64,000 bases of DNA, taken from positions 310,001 through 374,000 of the forward strand of contig JAUIFF010000005.1 of NCBI GenBank assembly GCA_030429545.1, written 5' to 3'. This document shows positions 1 to 8,699 of the stretch, piece by piece; the first letter of the stretch is position 1; every line of letters begins with the position of its first letter. The notes below the pieces were generated by a model, which worked only from the letters and a program-made list of their open reading frames with translations, was not told the DNA's origin and ran no database searches. Source of the DNA: Polyangia bacterium (GTDB lineage Bacteria; Myxococcota_A; Polyangia; Nannocystales; Nannocystaceae). Made by a program: the position numbers and the translations under genes.

Positions 1-296
1 GGTTCTTCTTCGGCAAGCTCCTCGGGCTCGGGTGCCCATGGTCTGTCTGGGTCGGGTTCAAATGCCTCGTCGGTCGTTTCGCCCGGGGTTGCGGCGGGGT
101 CGTCTGGTTGTGCGGGCGGTGGCTCCGGGCTGTCCTCCGGAACATCTTCGGTCGCAGTCTCGCCGGCCGCGGTGTCGTCGGCCGCGGTGTCGTCGGTCGC
201 GGTGTCGTCGGTAGGCGCGTCCTCGCTTGGACTTGTTGTATCTACAGGTTGTGTGAGGGCCACGGCGGTGACCCACAGGGCGATAGCCGCGTTCAT
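1..296 (-). CDS. Acidic secreted protein, C-terminus cut by window edge
   Basis: Read on the minus strand from an ATG at 294-296, whose ATGA overlaps the TGA stop (293-295) of the preceding gene, so the two are translationally coupled. The protein starts MNAAIALWVTAVALTQPVDT, a short hydrophobic segment that may be a signal peptide or anchor. It continues as a Pro/Glu/Asp/Thr-rich low-complexity stretch in which a 15-bp DNA repeat around 165-215 encodes DDTAA-like units. No stop appears before base 1, so the C-terminal part is missing. No catalytic motif is visible. It is probably a surface or periplasmic linker protein partnered with the cysteine-repeat protein upstream. A frame-shifted ORF over the same bases is Arg-rich and is not the gene. 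Confidence 0.6.
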   Translation of the reverse strand, partial: MNAAIALWVTAVALTQPVDTTSPSEDAPTDDTATDDTAADDTAAGETATEDVPEDSPEPPPAQPDDPAATPGETTDEAFEPDPDRPWAPEPEELAEEE

Positions 297-2191
297 GCGC
301 ACCTCCGGCGGCGGCGTCCGAGCATGGCGATGGTCAACCCCACGAGGGCAAGGCCCGACGGGCCGTTGTCGCCGGCGACCGAACAAAATCCGCCGTCGCC
401 ACAGAGGTTGCCATCGGCCTCGCACTGCTCCCAAAAGTCCGAGGTCGCCTGGGGGGTGGCGGTGAGGATCTCGGAGACCCGCGGGTTGCCGGCAGTGTCG
501 TAGGCGACCACCATCAGGTTGTAGGCCCGGTTGTTTTCGAGTCCATCGATCCGGGCCGAACTCGCGGTTGCGGTGATCGCCTCGGTGCACACGTAAGACC
601 AGTCGAGGGAGCGGATGCCGTCGCAGGTGTTGGTACAGGTTCCGCCGCAGTCGACCCCGTCCTCGCCGTTGTCTTTAATGCCGTTGTTGCAGGCATCTTC
701 GCAGGGGGTACAGGGGCCGCCGCAGTCGATCCCGTCCTCGTCCTCATCCATTTCCATGTTGTTACATGTATCCTCACCCACTTCGCAGGTGTCGGTACAA
801 TTTGGGCTGCTGTCGCAGGCTTCGCCGTCTTGGACGATGGCGTCGCCGCAAAACGCGTTGAGGCAACTTGTCAGGCAGGTGTCGGTATCGTCGGTGTTGC
901 CGTCGTCGCACTCTTCACCCTCGTCGACCACGCCGTCGCCACAGGTCTCCGACAGCGAACAGTTGTCGAAGCAGGTGTTGTCGTCGAGCGGGTCACAGGC
1001 CTCGAACGCGGCGACAACCCCATCTCCGCAGGTGGCCGGGAGGCAGGTTGCGAGGCACGCATCCTCGTCGACGGTGTTGCCATCGTCGCACTCTTCGGTC
1101 CCCTCGATCACACCGTCGCCACACTCGGGGGTGGTGCAATCTTCGAGGCAGCCCTCCTGGCCATCGCACTCCTCGCCGGCATCGACAACCCCATCGCCAC
1201 ACACGCCCGTGCTCGCGCCGCCGCACAGGTTGTCGCGGGTAAAGTACAGGGTGTCGGTGTTGATGTTGACGTCAAAGCGGCGTCCGGCCGGGTTGGAGAT
1301 CAGGCCCTCGACACCGGGGGCTCCAGTTTCGGCATCGGCACACAACACCCGGTAACCGCGGATGTCGACCGGCATGTCGAGGTCCCACGAGACCACGATC
1401 GAGCCGTCGCCCACCGAGGTTTCAAACGCCGGGGGAAAACTGGTCGGTGGCTGGAAGTCGGCGGTCAGGCCCGTAGCCATGCTGTCGTCGGTGATGTTGT
1501 CGATCTTGTCGCCGCTGACGATAAAGTCGTCGGCTTGGCAACCGTCCATGCCGTCGGAGCCAAACGGTGCACACAGGTAGACGCCACCGGTATTTTGGAT
1601 GTCGCAACTTCCACTCGAGACCGCCACAGCCGGGTCTTGGCTGTCGCCTAGGCTGCGATCGATCCCGCCGGTCAGCCAGATCAGATCAAACGGTGCAAAT
1701 ACACCGGTTAGATAGTCGCTGGTCGTCCCGCTGTGAAACACGGCACAGGGTTGGTTGATGCTGTTGGTCGTGGTCTCGGCGATGTCGCACTTGGGCCCGA
1801 TAAACATCCGAAGCTGGGCGCCGGTGCCCATGTATTGCGACAGTCGGGCTTCGACCTGAAGTTGTTCGTTGCATTCGCAGCGCGCCTGGTTGGCGTAGTA
1901 CTGCAGGTCGTTGACGTCCATGCGGCGAACCGAGGAGCCGTCGTCGCGATCGAAGATGTTGAGAAACAGCGAGAAGTTCTCGGCCGTCGGGGCATCGTCG
2001 GTCGGTTGCGGCCACAGGGGGATCGGGCTGGCGTGGGCCGGCACTGCGGTCGCGCAAATCGCAGCGCTGCAGAGCAACAGAGCCAATTGGCCAAAACGCC
2101 GTTTTTTTGGTTGGCGGAGATTGCCGGCAAAGCCGGTGTGGGTCTCAAACTGGCGGTGCATCGGGCGAGAAAACCGGGGGTGATTGTGCAC
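293..2191 (-). CDS. Secreted DUF4215-type Cys-repeat protein with MYXO-CTERM-like tail
   Basis: 632 aa from a GTG at 2189-2191; an ATG at 2161 (residue 11) is an equally good start. A signal peptide is clear: basic KKRRFG, a hydrophobic run, then cleavage after AHA. The middle holds four to five CGDGxxxxxEECDDGN-type repeats of the myxobacterial disulphide (DUF4215) family, plus two DGxDCGG units. The C-terminus has a Cys-containing CGDGGFCS motif, a hydrophobic helix and RRRRR, the layout of a MYXO-CTERM sorting signal. Segments flanking the repeat array (VSWDLDMPVDIRGYRV and YNLMVVAYDTAGNPR) read like the two halves of a fibronectin type III fold. The likely location is the outer surface. 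The gene overlaps the next by 4 bp. No enzyme motif was seen. Confidence 0.82.
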   Translation of the reverse strand: MHNHPRFSRPMHRQFETHTGFAGNLRQPKKRRFGQLALLLCSAAICATAVPAHASPIPLWPQPTDDAPTAENFSLFLNIFDRDDGSSVRRMDVNDLQYYANQARCECNEQLQVEARLSQYMGTGAQLRMFIGPKCDIAETTTNSINQPCAVFHSGTTSDYLTGVFAPFDLIWLTGGIDRSLGDSQDPAVAVSSGSCDIQNTGGVYLCAPFGSDGMDGCQADDFIVSGDKIDNITDDSMATGLTADFQPPTSFPPAFETSVGDGSIVVSWDLDMPVDIRGYRVLCADAETGAPGVEGLISNPAGRRFDVNINTDTLYFTRDNLCGGASTGVCGDGVVDAGEECDGQEGCLEDCTTPECGDGVIEGTEECDDGNTVDEDACLATCLPATCGDGVVAAFEACDPLDDNTCFDNCSLSETCGDGVVDEGEECDDGNTDDTDTCLTSCLNAFCGDAIVQDGEACDSSPNCTDTCEVGEDTCNNMEMDEDEDGIDCGGPCTPCEDACNNGIKDNGEDGVDCGGTCTNTCDGIRSLDWSYVCTEAITATASSARIDGLENNRAYNLMVVAYDTAGNPRVSEILTATPQATSDFWEQCEADGNLCGDGGFCSVAGDNGPSGLALVGLTIAMLGRRRRRCA

Positions 2192-2476
2192 TGGTTTCGT
2201 CGTTGCAACCAGGGTGCCAGACCCCGACCGACTGTGTGATCACGGATGTAACCGTGAGTTCACCGCAAGGGTACCCGGTGGCGCTGACAAAATGTCACGG
2301 CTGTGGAGCCCGCATCGTCGTTTCGACGCACTGAATCCCGTGATGGTTATGCCTCTGGCTGCGCGAAACGCCCAGACTTCCTTGCCGAAATCGCACGAGG
2401 TTCGACTGGCGTCATGTCGCAAGTCCAACCGAGTTGGCGTTCGGTGAACCTGCAATACATCGGTTAACATGGGGCA
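2192..2476. promoter_or_regulatory. Divergent intergenic region
   Basis: About 285 bp separate the minus-strand Cys-repeat gene from the plus-strand kinase, so both promoters should lie here. I see no clear -35/-10 pair, operator or hairpin. The ORFs that cross it have no recognisable product. Confidence 0.35.
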
Positions 2477-4018
2477 ATGACGCAGGGTGGTCCGTCCTCG
2501 GGACACGAGGACACAAAGCGCATGACACGAGGTGGTTCGGTGTCCGAGCTCGAGCCTGACCTCGGAGAAACGCCACAGGAGCTGTCGCGCTACCGCCTGC
2601 TTCATGAGCTCGGCAGTGGTGGGTTTGGCAAGGTGTTTGCCGCCTTCGATCCAAAGCTCAACCGCAAGGTTGCGGTCAAACTGTTGCACTCGCGCACTGC
2701 CCGGTTCGAAGACGGTAGCCAGGTCCAGGAGCCGCTGTTGCCGGTTGCCCGTGCCCAGCAACGATTGCTGCGTGAAGCCCAAAACCTTGCGCTGTTTACC
2801 CACCCCAACGTCGTCAAGGTGTTCGATGTTGGGACCTACCAGTTGCACCGAAGTGGTGCGATGGTCACAGGCACCGGCCCCGAACCCGAAGACCCGATCC
2901 GCGGTGTGTTTGTGGTGATGGAGTTTGTCGATGGACCGACGCTCGACGACTGGCTTCGCATCAAACCCAGGCCCTGGCGCGAGGTTCTCGAAACGTTTAT
3001 CGAGGCGGGCGAGGGCCTGGCGGCGGCCCATGCCAACGGACTTGTCCACCGCGACTTCAAACCCGCCAATGTCATTGTTGGCAGCCAGGGGGTGCGGGTT
3101 TTGGACTTTGGGCTCGCGCGGGCGATCGAGCGATCGAGTGCTGAGCTCGCCAACGCAGCCCACAGCGAGCAAAAAACCGAGTCTGAGCTGGTGCGACTGG
3201 CGGGCCTGGACACACTGCCGACCGAAGGCTCATTGTCGGGAGCAGGGCGGATTATCGGCACCCCTGCCTACATGGCACCCGAGCAACTTTTAGGCGAGAC
3301 GACCGGTCCGTACTCCGATCAGTTTGGCTATTGCGTGGCCCTGTTTGAGGCGCTTTATGGGTGCCTGCCATTTCCCGGAGAGTCGCTGGCTGAGCGTGCG
3401 GCCCACGTTGTGCAAGGAGCCCTGCGCCCACGCCCAACTAGCGACGTCCCGGCGTTTTTGTACAAGCTACTCGCCCGCGGACTGCTGGTCGATCCGTCCG
3501 AGCGGTTCCCGAGCATGCGGGCACTGCTCAACGAACTCACCGGCGGACTTTCGGTTGCCGACCCCGAGCGCGTACTGGCGACCAAGGCGTTTACCCCGTC
3601 GAACACTTCACAGGCCGAGCGCGAGCTGATCGCTAGTTGTATCAGCACAAAAAAACCACGGCTGATTGTCTACCGCGAAATTACCTACCCAACCCAGTTG
3701 TCCGTCGAGTTGATGCGGGCCTCGTTGACCGAGCAGACTGCCAACTGGCCCTACTATGTGATGCTCGTCAGTCTCAGCGGGGCTGCCATGCCGGCGATCG
3801 AGGTCCGGACCCAGCTGCCGCGGATGTTTACCGACAAGAATTTGCGTCACGTCGCGGTGTTTACCGGCGGAGCCGACCCGGTGCTCGAACTCGCAGCTAA
3901 ACTCGTGGTTGAGCCGATCCTGGGTGAACATCTCACGTTTCACCGGGAGCGCGGCGAAGCACTCGAGCGGCTCGAGCTGGAACTCGAGCGTCTGGCGAAA
4001 GGCCAGGCGGCCAACTAG
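2477..4018 (+). CDS. Ser/Thr protein kinase with unknown C-terminal domain
   Basis: 513 aa. A eukaryotic-type kinase domain spans about residues 39-355: glycine loop GSGGFGKVF near 46-54, VAVK lysine at 68, catalytic HRDFKPAN at 191-198 (HRDF rather than HRDL), DFG at 210-212, and APE at 268-270 after an enlarged activation segment of about 45 residues. There is no transmembrane helix, so it is cytosolic. Residues from about 370 form a separate alpha/beta domain ending in Leu/Glu-rich helices. It has the feel of a STAS/SpoIIAA-like fold, but I cannot assign it. The start is the first ATG after a stop; an alternative ATG lies at 2522. Such kinases are numerous in myxobacteria and the substrate is unknown. 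Confidence 0.9.
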   Translation: MTQGGPSSGHEDTKRMTRGGSVSELEPDLGETPQELSRYRLLHELGSGGFGKVFAAFDPKLNRKVAVKLLHSRTARFEDGSQVQEPLLPVARAQQRLLREAQNLALFTHPNVVKVFDVGTYQLHRSGAMVTGTGPEPEDPIRGVFVVMEFVDGPTLDDWLRIKPRPWREVLETFIEAGEGLAAAHANGLVHRDFKPANVIVGSQGVRVLDFGLARAIERSSAELANAAHSEQKTESELVRLAGLDTLPTEGSLSGAGRIIGTPAYMAPEQLLGETTGPYSDQFGYCVALFEALYGCLPFPGESLAERAAHVVQGALRPRPTSDVPAFLYKLLARGLLVDPSERFPSMRALLNELTGGLSVADPERVLATKAFTPSNTSQAERELIASCISTKKPRLIVYREITYPTQLSVELMRASLTEQTANWPYYVMLVSLSGAAMPAIEVRTQLPRMFTDKNLRHVAVFTGGADPVLELAAKLVVEPILGEHLTFHRERGEALERLELELERLAKGQAAN

Positions 4019-4059
4019 CATGCAGATGCAACTAGCTTCGGGCCGTCACGGGCAGTGGC

Positions 4060-4581
4060 CTACACGCGGACTTTAATCGTCAACTCGAGCTCGCCGTTTT
4101 CGTCGCGGCGCTCGTCGATACTCTCGACATCACCGAGGGTCCGGGCCTTTTGCTGCAACGCCTCGACATAGACTTTTTGCAGCACCTGTTGCACCTGCTC
4201 GCGGATTTCCGGCTCGATCTCCATCAGTTTTTTGGTGACCTTGCGGGCGAGCTCGTCCTTGGCACTTTTGGCTGAAGCCTCGGCCTGGGACTTGGCGCCC
4301 GCCTGGCTGGTTCCGCGTGATGTGATCTGTTTGGTCTCCTTGGTCGAGACCGTGATCCGGCTGCCATCGGCGGTGAGCTTGACGGTCGCGCCGGCGATCG
4401 TGGTTTGCATGCCGCCGTCCTGTGTTTTTTTCCACCCGGCTTTTGCCAGTTCACTGCGGACCAGCGCCAGCATGTCCTGCGGCGGCAGGATGTCGAGCAG
4501 GCACAGGTCCATGCCAAACTCGTCTTCGCTGTGCGCCGTTGCAGTGGCCTGATACATCCGGATTCGGTAGCCGCGACTCAT
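4060..4581 (-). CDS. Small protein, Ycf35/DUF1257-like in layout (uncertain)
   Basis: 173 aa, last gene of a minus-strand trio starting at 6296; it begins 6 bp after the previous stop. The N-terminal half alternates a helix (DMLALVRSELAKAGW) with several beta strands (MQTTIAGATVKLTADG, SRITVSTKE). The C-terminal half is a long charged, coiled-coil-like helix (KDELARKVTKKLMEIEPEI) ending in a strand pair, ELELTIKVRV. The overall layout reminds me of DUF1257 (Ycf35) proteins, which in cyanobacteria sit beside an AAA ATPase, and of small accessory proteins in FtsH-type ternary systems. That is inference from shape only; no diagnostic motif was seen. It is likely a cytosolic partner of its two neighbours. 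Confidence 0.65.
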   Translation of the reverse strand: MSRGYRIRMYQATATAHSEDEFGMDLCLLDILPPQDMLALVRSELAKAGWKKTQDGGMQTTIAGATVKLTADGSRITVSTKETKQITSRGTSQAGAKSQAEASAKSAKDELARKVTKKLMEIEPEIREQVQQVLQKVYVEALQQKARTLGDVESIDERRDENGELELTIKVRV

Positions 4582-4587
4582 CGTCGG

Positions 4588-5694
4588 CTATCGTAACGCA
4601 CCACCGAGGCCAACGCGGAGAGCTTCGGCACGGGTGAAGTAGGGGTCCAAAAAAATCTCGGCATCCCGCAAAAACACCTGTGCCTGCTCGTAGCCCGGGT
4701 CTCCGTAGCGCTGTTGCCCGAGCTGTTGGCGAAGATCGGCGAGGGTAGGTGTGAAATCCAGCAGTCGCCTGGCCGCGCGGAGGGTCTCGTCGCGTTCGGC
4801 CATCGACGCGGGCGGATGCAGGGCGAGTGTGCGGCCGCGCTCGTGGTCCGGCGTGCCCGGCATGATCTCGCTGACGATAGTGGCCAACAGGCGCATCAGC
4901 GGGGTTGCCAGGTCGAGGCGCCCGTGGCTGCGGAGCGCTCGCAGGTATCCCTGCAACATCCGATCGGCCATTGCACATCCCACGCGAAAGTTCCCGCCGT
5001 CGGATGTTTTCCACAGGTCCGTCACCACCCCGGTCCAGGTGTCGACCAGGCGATCGCCAAGGCACGTGAGCATGGGCGAGTTTGCAGGTGCAAGTAATCC
5101 GGCCAGGCGTTCCTCGGTGCGTCCCAGCGAACGCGCCTCGGGGTCGGCCAGGGCTAGCAGTCGCGCGAGTGGAGAGCCGGCACAAATGCGCCGGCGAAAC
5201 TCGCGTTGGAGCTCGTCGCTGATCGGCGTGCGGGGAAGATGCAACAGTAAAAGTGCGTATACAACCCAGTCACCGCTCGCGGTCTCGCGGGTGCGGACGA
5301 CCTTGCGAATCACCCGGGCCGCGCTGCGCAGGGCGCCACCACCAACTTCGAGGCCGCCGCGAGAAAAGGTCTCGAGGTCGCGGCAAAGGCCCATCCACAG
5401 GTCGTGGGTGGCCTGTGTAAACTCGAGTTTGAGGCTATCGAGGACCCCCGGGTCCCAAATTCGCCCCCGTACGCGGCGACCTTCGCGGATGACCGTTTGT
5501 TGGTTGCGACCCCCTTCGGTAACAAGCATGCGCATACAAGTAAGCAACATGCGTTCGGCACCCACGGCGACGACTTCGGCGCGTAACTGGGTGGGAACTT
5601 CGGCCGCAATCCGGACCTGTCGGCCGGCCAAAATCATGTCGAGGATCTCGAGCCCCCGCGCCTCGCCGGGGGTGACTCGCAAGGGGGCGTTCAC
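4588..5694 (-). CDS. Unrecognised helical protein in rSAM operon
   Basis: 368 aa. It starts at a GTG (5692-5694) whose GTGA overlaps the radical-SAM stop, so the two are coupled. The sequence is helix-rich and largely basic, without Cys clusters, P-loop, HEXXH or membrane segments. An Arg-rich N-terminus (RITPG-like, RRVRGRIWDPG) is followed by long amphipathic helices. A C-terminal patch (LRDAEIFLDPYFTRAEALR) may be structural. I do not recognise the family. Position between a radical-SAM activase and a small Ycf35-like protein suggests a dedicated complex subunit, possibly one of the X-type accessory proteins of FtsH/vWA/MoxR ternary systems. Confidence 0.7.
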   Translation of the reverse strand: MNAPLRVTPGEARGLEILDMILAGRQVRIAAEVPTQLRAEVVAVGAERMLLTCMRMLVTEGGRNQQTVIREGRRVRGRIWDPGVLDSLKLEFTQATHDLWMGLCRDLETFSRGGLEVGGGALRSAARVIRKVVRTRETASGDWVVYALLLLHLPRTPISDELQREFRRRICAGSPLARLLALADPEARSLGRTEERLAGLLAPANSPMLTCLGDRLVDTWTGVVTDLWKTSDGGNFRVGCAMADRMLQGYLRALRSHGRLDLATPLMRLLATIVSEIMPGTPDHERGRTLALHPPASMAERDETLRAARRLLDFTPTLADLRQQLGQQRYGDPGYEQAQVFLRDAEIFLDPYFTRAEALRVGLGGALR

Positions 5695-6296
5695 TGGCCG
5701 ACTCCTGTGATCTTTGTACGTGCACCCAACACCGGATATCCATTGAGGGTGAGGACGCCCCCACGCAACCGGATTTCAACGGTGTTGGGGGCCGCAAGCC
5801 GGGGGTCGTCGGGGCGGTAAAAGTTGGTCAAGAAGTGCAGGCCCTGGTTGTTCGAGCCAATAAATCGCCGGGTTGTGGTTCGCTCTCGCTCGATGTAGGG
5901 GCCGTCGACCAATAGATCGGTGGCGGCCAACAACCGTCGCACCCCCTGCTCGTGGACCGCCCGGCGTTTTAGTTGTGTCAGCAAGTAACCGCTGTAGACC
6001 ATGACCGAGCGCCCGGCCGCTTGGACCCCCTCGGCCAGCGCACACAACCCGTCGGCCTGGGCAAACGGCTCCCCACCGAGCAAGCTGATGCCCTCGCCTT
6101 CGCTCGCCAGCACCTGCGTGAGTAGCTCAGCCGCAGTCATCTGTGTGCGCTCCTCGGCCGCGTCGAGCATTTCGGGGTTGCAGCAACCCGGGCAGCGCAG
6201 GGGACAGCCCTGCACCCAAATCGCAAATCGGACCCCCGGACCTTCGGCCTCGGTCTGGGGCACGGTAAGCGCGACGTTGATCGTCGGTGCCGACAT
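5691..6296 (-). CDS. Small radical-SAM activase-type protein (4Fe-4S, NrdG/PflA-like)
   Basis: 201 aa. The CX3CX2C cluster motif CPLRCPGC (Cys31, 35, 38) is preceded by VRFAIWVQG and followed by the SAM-binding GGEPF motif (about residue 76), the arrangement of NrdG/PflA-type glycyl-radical activases and related single-cluster proteins. The C-terminal part (VEIRLRGGVLTLNGYP) is a beta-rich extension unlike NrdG. No glycyl-radical enzyme lies nearby, so an nrdG function is unlikely. It is the first gene of an operon with two unknown proteins and may modify one of them or a distant partner. It is predicted to be cytosolic and to need reduced flavodoxin or ferredoxin. Confidence 0.85.
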   Translation of the reverse strand: MSAPTINVALTVPQTEAEGPGVRFAIWVQGCPLRCPGCCNPEMLDAAEERTQMTAAELLTQVLASEGEGISLLGGEPFAQADGLCALAEGVQAAGRSVMVYSGYLLTQLKRRAVHEQGVRRLLAATDLLVDGPYIERERTTTRRFIGSNNQGLHFLTNFYRPDDPRLAAPNTVEIRLRGGVLTLNGYPVLGARTKITGVGQ

Positions 6297-6400
6297 TGCC
6301 GGGATTGTACGCTAACCGTCTGCGAGTTGGCGGACACGCGGTCCGACGCAGCTGCCTAAAGATGACAGACTAAAGATGACCGAAGGGAAAGGTAAGAGCG

Positions 6401-7111
6401 CTACTTGCGGGCATTGAGTGGACGGTCGAGGACATACGGTTCGGCGAACCGTGCTGTTTTGGGTCGACCCTTCACACCCATCAGCAGGTGGATTCGCGAG
6501 GTGGCACCCGGGAGATTGATCGCCCGGTGGGGGATGTCGACACGGACAAACCACCCGCTACCGTCGGCTGGCAGGTGCTTTCGCACGAGTTTGCCCCCGG
6601 GCAAGATCCACTCAAAAAAGCTGTTGGGGTTGGTCTCTAGGGGCACGTGCAGCCGCCAGGTTTCGGTTTTTGCGTCGACGTGAAAGGTCATGACTTCGCC
6701 GACGGATTCGAGCCGCATCACCCGGGCGCGGTAGGGGTGGAGACCGGTTTTGCGAATATCCTCGATCGCCTGCAGCATGGGTCCGGTGCACAGTGGCGTG
6801 GGTGTGGTTGCGGTCGAGGCCAGTCGCGACTTTTGCGCGCCGCCGAGCGGACGTTGGCGGACACCCTGTTCGATGTCGCCGTCAAAGCTGAGCATCGCCC
6901 AGCCCACGTAGTTGACGCCATTGTCGAAGTACGGAACCGGCGGCGTCGAAGCGATCTCGCGCTCGTAGTGAGCACGAAGTGCGTCGACATCAAACCTGAC
7001 TTGGCCAAACCGGCCATGGAGATAGCGGGAGGGCATCGGTGCCGGGAGTATTTCACACAACAGCCGGATTTGGCTAGCTGTCGGCGACAGCAGACAGATG
7101 GGGTCAAACAT
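6401..7111 (-). CDS. Asp/Asn beta-hydroxylase-like 2OG-Fe(II) oxygenase
   Basis: 236 aa; an internal ATG at residue 26 (MPSRYLHG) is a plausible alternative start. The cupin-like core is recognisable. VMTFHVDAKTETWRLHVPLE supplies a candidate iron ligand and the strand typical of the family, and RVDIPHRAINL then SRIHLLMG supplies the distal His and the 2-oxoglutarate-binding Arg region. This fits the Asp/Asn beta-hydroxylase fold (double-stranded beta-helix), with the substrate unknown. The N-terminal part (LDRPLxx at the extreme C-terminus, GRFGQVRFDVDALRAHYE near the start) is shared among bacterial members. The gene is divergent from the flavoprotein at 7142, with only about 30 bp between starts. 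Confidence 0.7.
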   Translation of the reverse strand: MFDPICLLSPTASQIRLLCEILPAPMPSRYLHGRFGQVRFDVDALRAHYEREIASTPPVPYFDNGVNYVGWAMLSFDGDIEQGVRQRPLGGAQKSRLASTATTPTPLCTGPMLQAIEDIRKTGLHPYRARVMRLESVGEVMTFHVDAKTETWRLHVPLETNPNSFFEWILPGGKLVRKHLPADGSGWFVRVDIPHRAINLPGATSRIHLLMGVKGRPKTARFAEPYVLDRPLNARK

Positions 7112-7141
7112 TGATATGCAAGTATTTCCCGGGGCCGAGGA

Positions 7142-8569
7142 ATGTCACGGGCGGGGCGACCTCGGACCTGTTCGATCGGTCGCGTCTCGCGGTATGACAC
7201 AGCCGTGTCTAGCGAACAAACGTACGACTTCGACCTCTTTGTTATCGGTGCCGGTTCGGGTGGTGTTCGGGCTGCGCGGATGGCCGGAGCCGCCGGAGCG
7301 CGGGTCGCCGTGGCCGAAGCCAGCGACCTAGGTGGGACCTGCGTCAACCTGGGCTGCGTCCCCAAAAAATTATTGATGTACGCCTCGGCCTACCGCGATG
7401 CCTTTGAAGACGCCGCGGGGTTTGGCTGGACCGTCGGTCCGCGAACGTTTGATTGGCAGGCCTTGATCAAACGCAAAAACGCAGAAATCTCGCGGCTCAA
7501 TGGGATCTACGGGCGCTTGCTCGACAACACCGGGGTCGAGTTGGTCCGCGGCTATGCCCGGGTTGTCGGACCCCACCAGGTCGAAGTGGGCGACACCCGC
7601 TACACCGCCAAAAACATCCTGGTCGCCACGGGCTCGCGCCCCGTGGTTCCGGCGATTGCGGGGGCCGAGCACATTGTCACCTCGGACCAGGCCTTCCATC
7701 TGCCCGAACTTCCCCGGCGGATTGCCGTTGTTGGCGGGGGCTATATCGGGGTCGAGTTTGCCGGGATTTTCGAGGGGATGGGTGCCGAGGTCACGCTCGT
7801 CCACCGCGGCGAGAAGTTGTTGCGAGGCTTCGACGATGACCTGCGCACACGCCTTGGCGAGAGCTTGCGGGCCCGTGGCATCGACCTGCGGTTGCGCGAT
7901 GAAATCACCGCGATCAAACAGGTTGGCGAGGGCTACGAGGCTTCGCTCAAAAGCGGCGATGTTGTGACCGTCGATTTGGTGATGTATGCGACTGGCCGGC
8001 GGCCCAACACCAAGGGCCTCGGGCTCGAACAGGTCGGGGTCGCCCTCGGCCAGCGCGGGGAGGTGCTTGTCGATGAACTCTTCCGGACCAACGTGCCGAG
8101 TATCTGGGCGCTGGGCGATGTGATCGACCGAGTTGCGCTCACCCCCGTCGCCCTCGAAGAGGGCATGGCCCTGGTCCAGACGCTGTGTTTCGACAACCCC
8201 CAGTCGATTGACTATACAAACATACCCACGGCCGTGTTCTCGCAACCGCCAATCGCCACGGTCGGGCTGACCGAAGCCGAGGCCGAGGCCCAGGCGCCGG
8301 ACGGTATCGATGTTTATACATCTGAGTTCCGACCCATGCGCAACACCCTCAGTGGGCGTGGGCAAAAAACGTTTATGAAGTTGCTGGTCGACCGCCAAAG
8401 CGACCGCGTGCTCGGGGTCCATATGCTCGGCCCCGACGGTCCCGAGATCATTCAAGCATTGGCAATTTGCCTAAAAATGGGGGCGACCAAAGCCCAGTTT
8501 GACGCGACCATCGGCCTCCACCCGAGTACGGCCGAGGAGTTTGTGACGATGCGGAGCAAACGCAAGTAG
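7142..8569 (+). CDS. gor: Glutathione-disulfide reductase family flavoprotein
   Basis: 475 aa by the longest start; a GTG at 7205 just before DFDLFVIGAGSGG is the start expected from the family. FAD-binding GAGSGGVRAAR is followed by the redox-active disulphide GGTCVNLGCVPKK, a second dinucleotide site VVGGGYIGVEFAG, the FAD motif WALGDV, and the C-terminal LHPSTAEE with the base His-Glu pair. The GCVPKK context and absence of a mercuric or lipoamide signature favour glutathione reductase over other family members. The NADPH-specificity Arg appears in VHRGEKLLRGFD. It maintains reduced thiols in the cytosol. It is transcribed divergently from the oxygenase gene. Confidence 0.9.
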   Translation: MSRAGRPRTCSIGRVSRYDTAVSSEQTYDFDLFVIGAGSGGVRAARMAGAAGARVAVAEASDLGGTCVNLGCVPKKLLMYASAYRDAFEDAAGFGWTVGPRTFDWQALIKRKNAEISRLNGIYGRLLDNTGVELVRGYARVVGPHQVEVGDTRYTAKNILVATGSRPVVPAIAGAEHIVTSDQAFHLPELPRRIAVVGGGYIGVEFAGIFEGMGAEVTLVHRGEKLLRGFDDDLRTRLGESLRARGIDLRLRDEITAIKQVGEGYEASLKSGDVVTVDLVMYATGRRPNTKGLGLEQVGVALGQRGEVLVDELFRTNVPSIWALGDVIDRVALTPVALEEGMALVQTLCFDNPQSIDYTNIPTAVFSQPPIATVGLTEAEAEAQAPDGIDVYTSEFRPMRNTLSGRGQKTFMKLLVDRQSDRVLGVHMLGPDGPEIIQALAICLKMGATKAQFDATIGLHPSTAEEFVTMRSKRK

Positions 8570-8699
8570 TTCGCGGTCTACGCAGGCGTGGTGAATATGC
8601 AGATGCAATGAGTTCACCATTTTGGTGGCGCGAAAACCGGCCCCGTGGCCGATGGGCAATTGTCTGCACGTGTGTGTGGCTCCCGCGATACACTCAGTC

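Noticed and set aside
7370..8455. 361-aa minus-strand ORF over gor
   Set aside because: Antisense of the flavoprotein; no signature residues.
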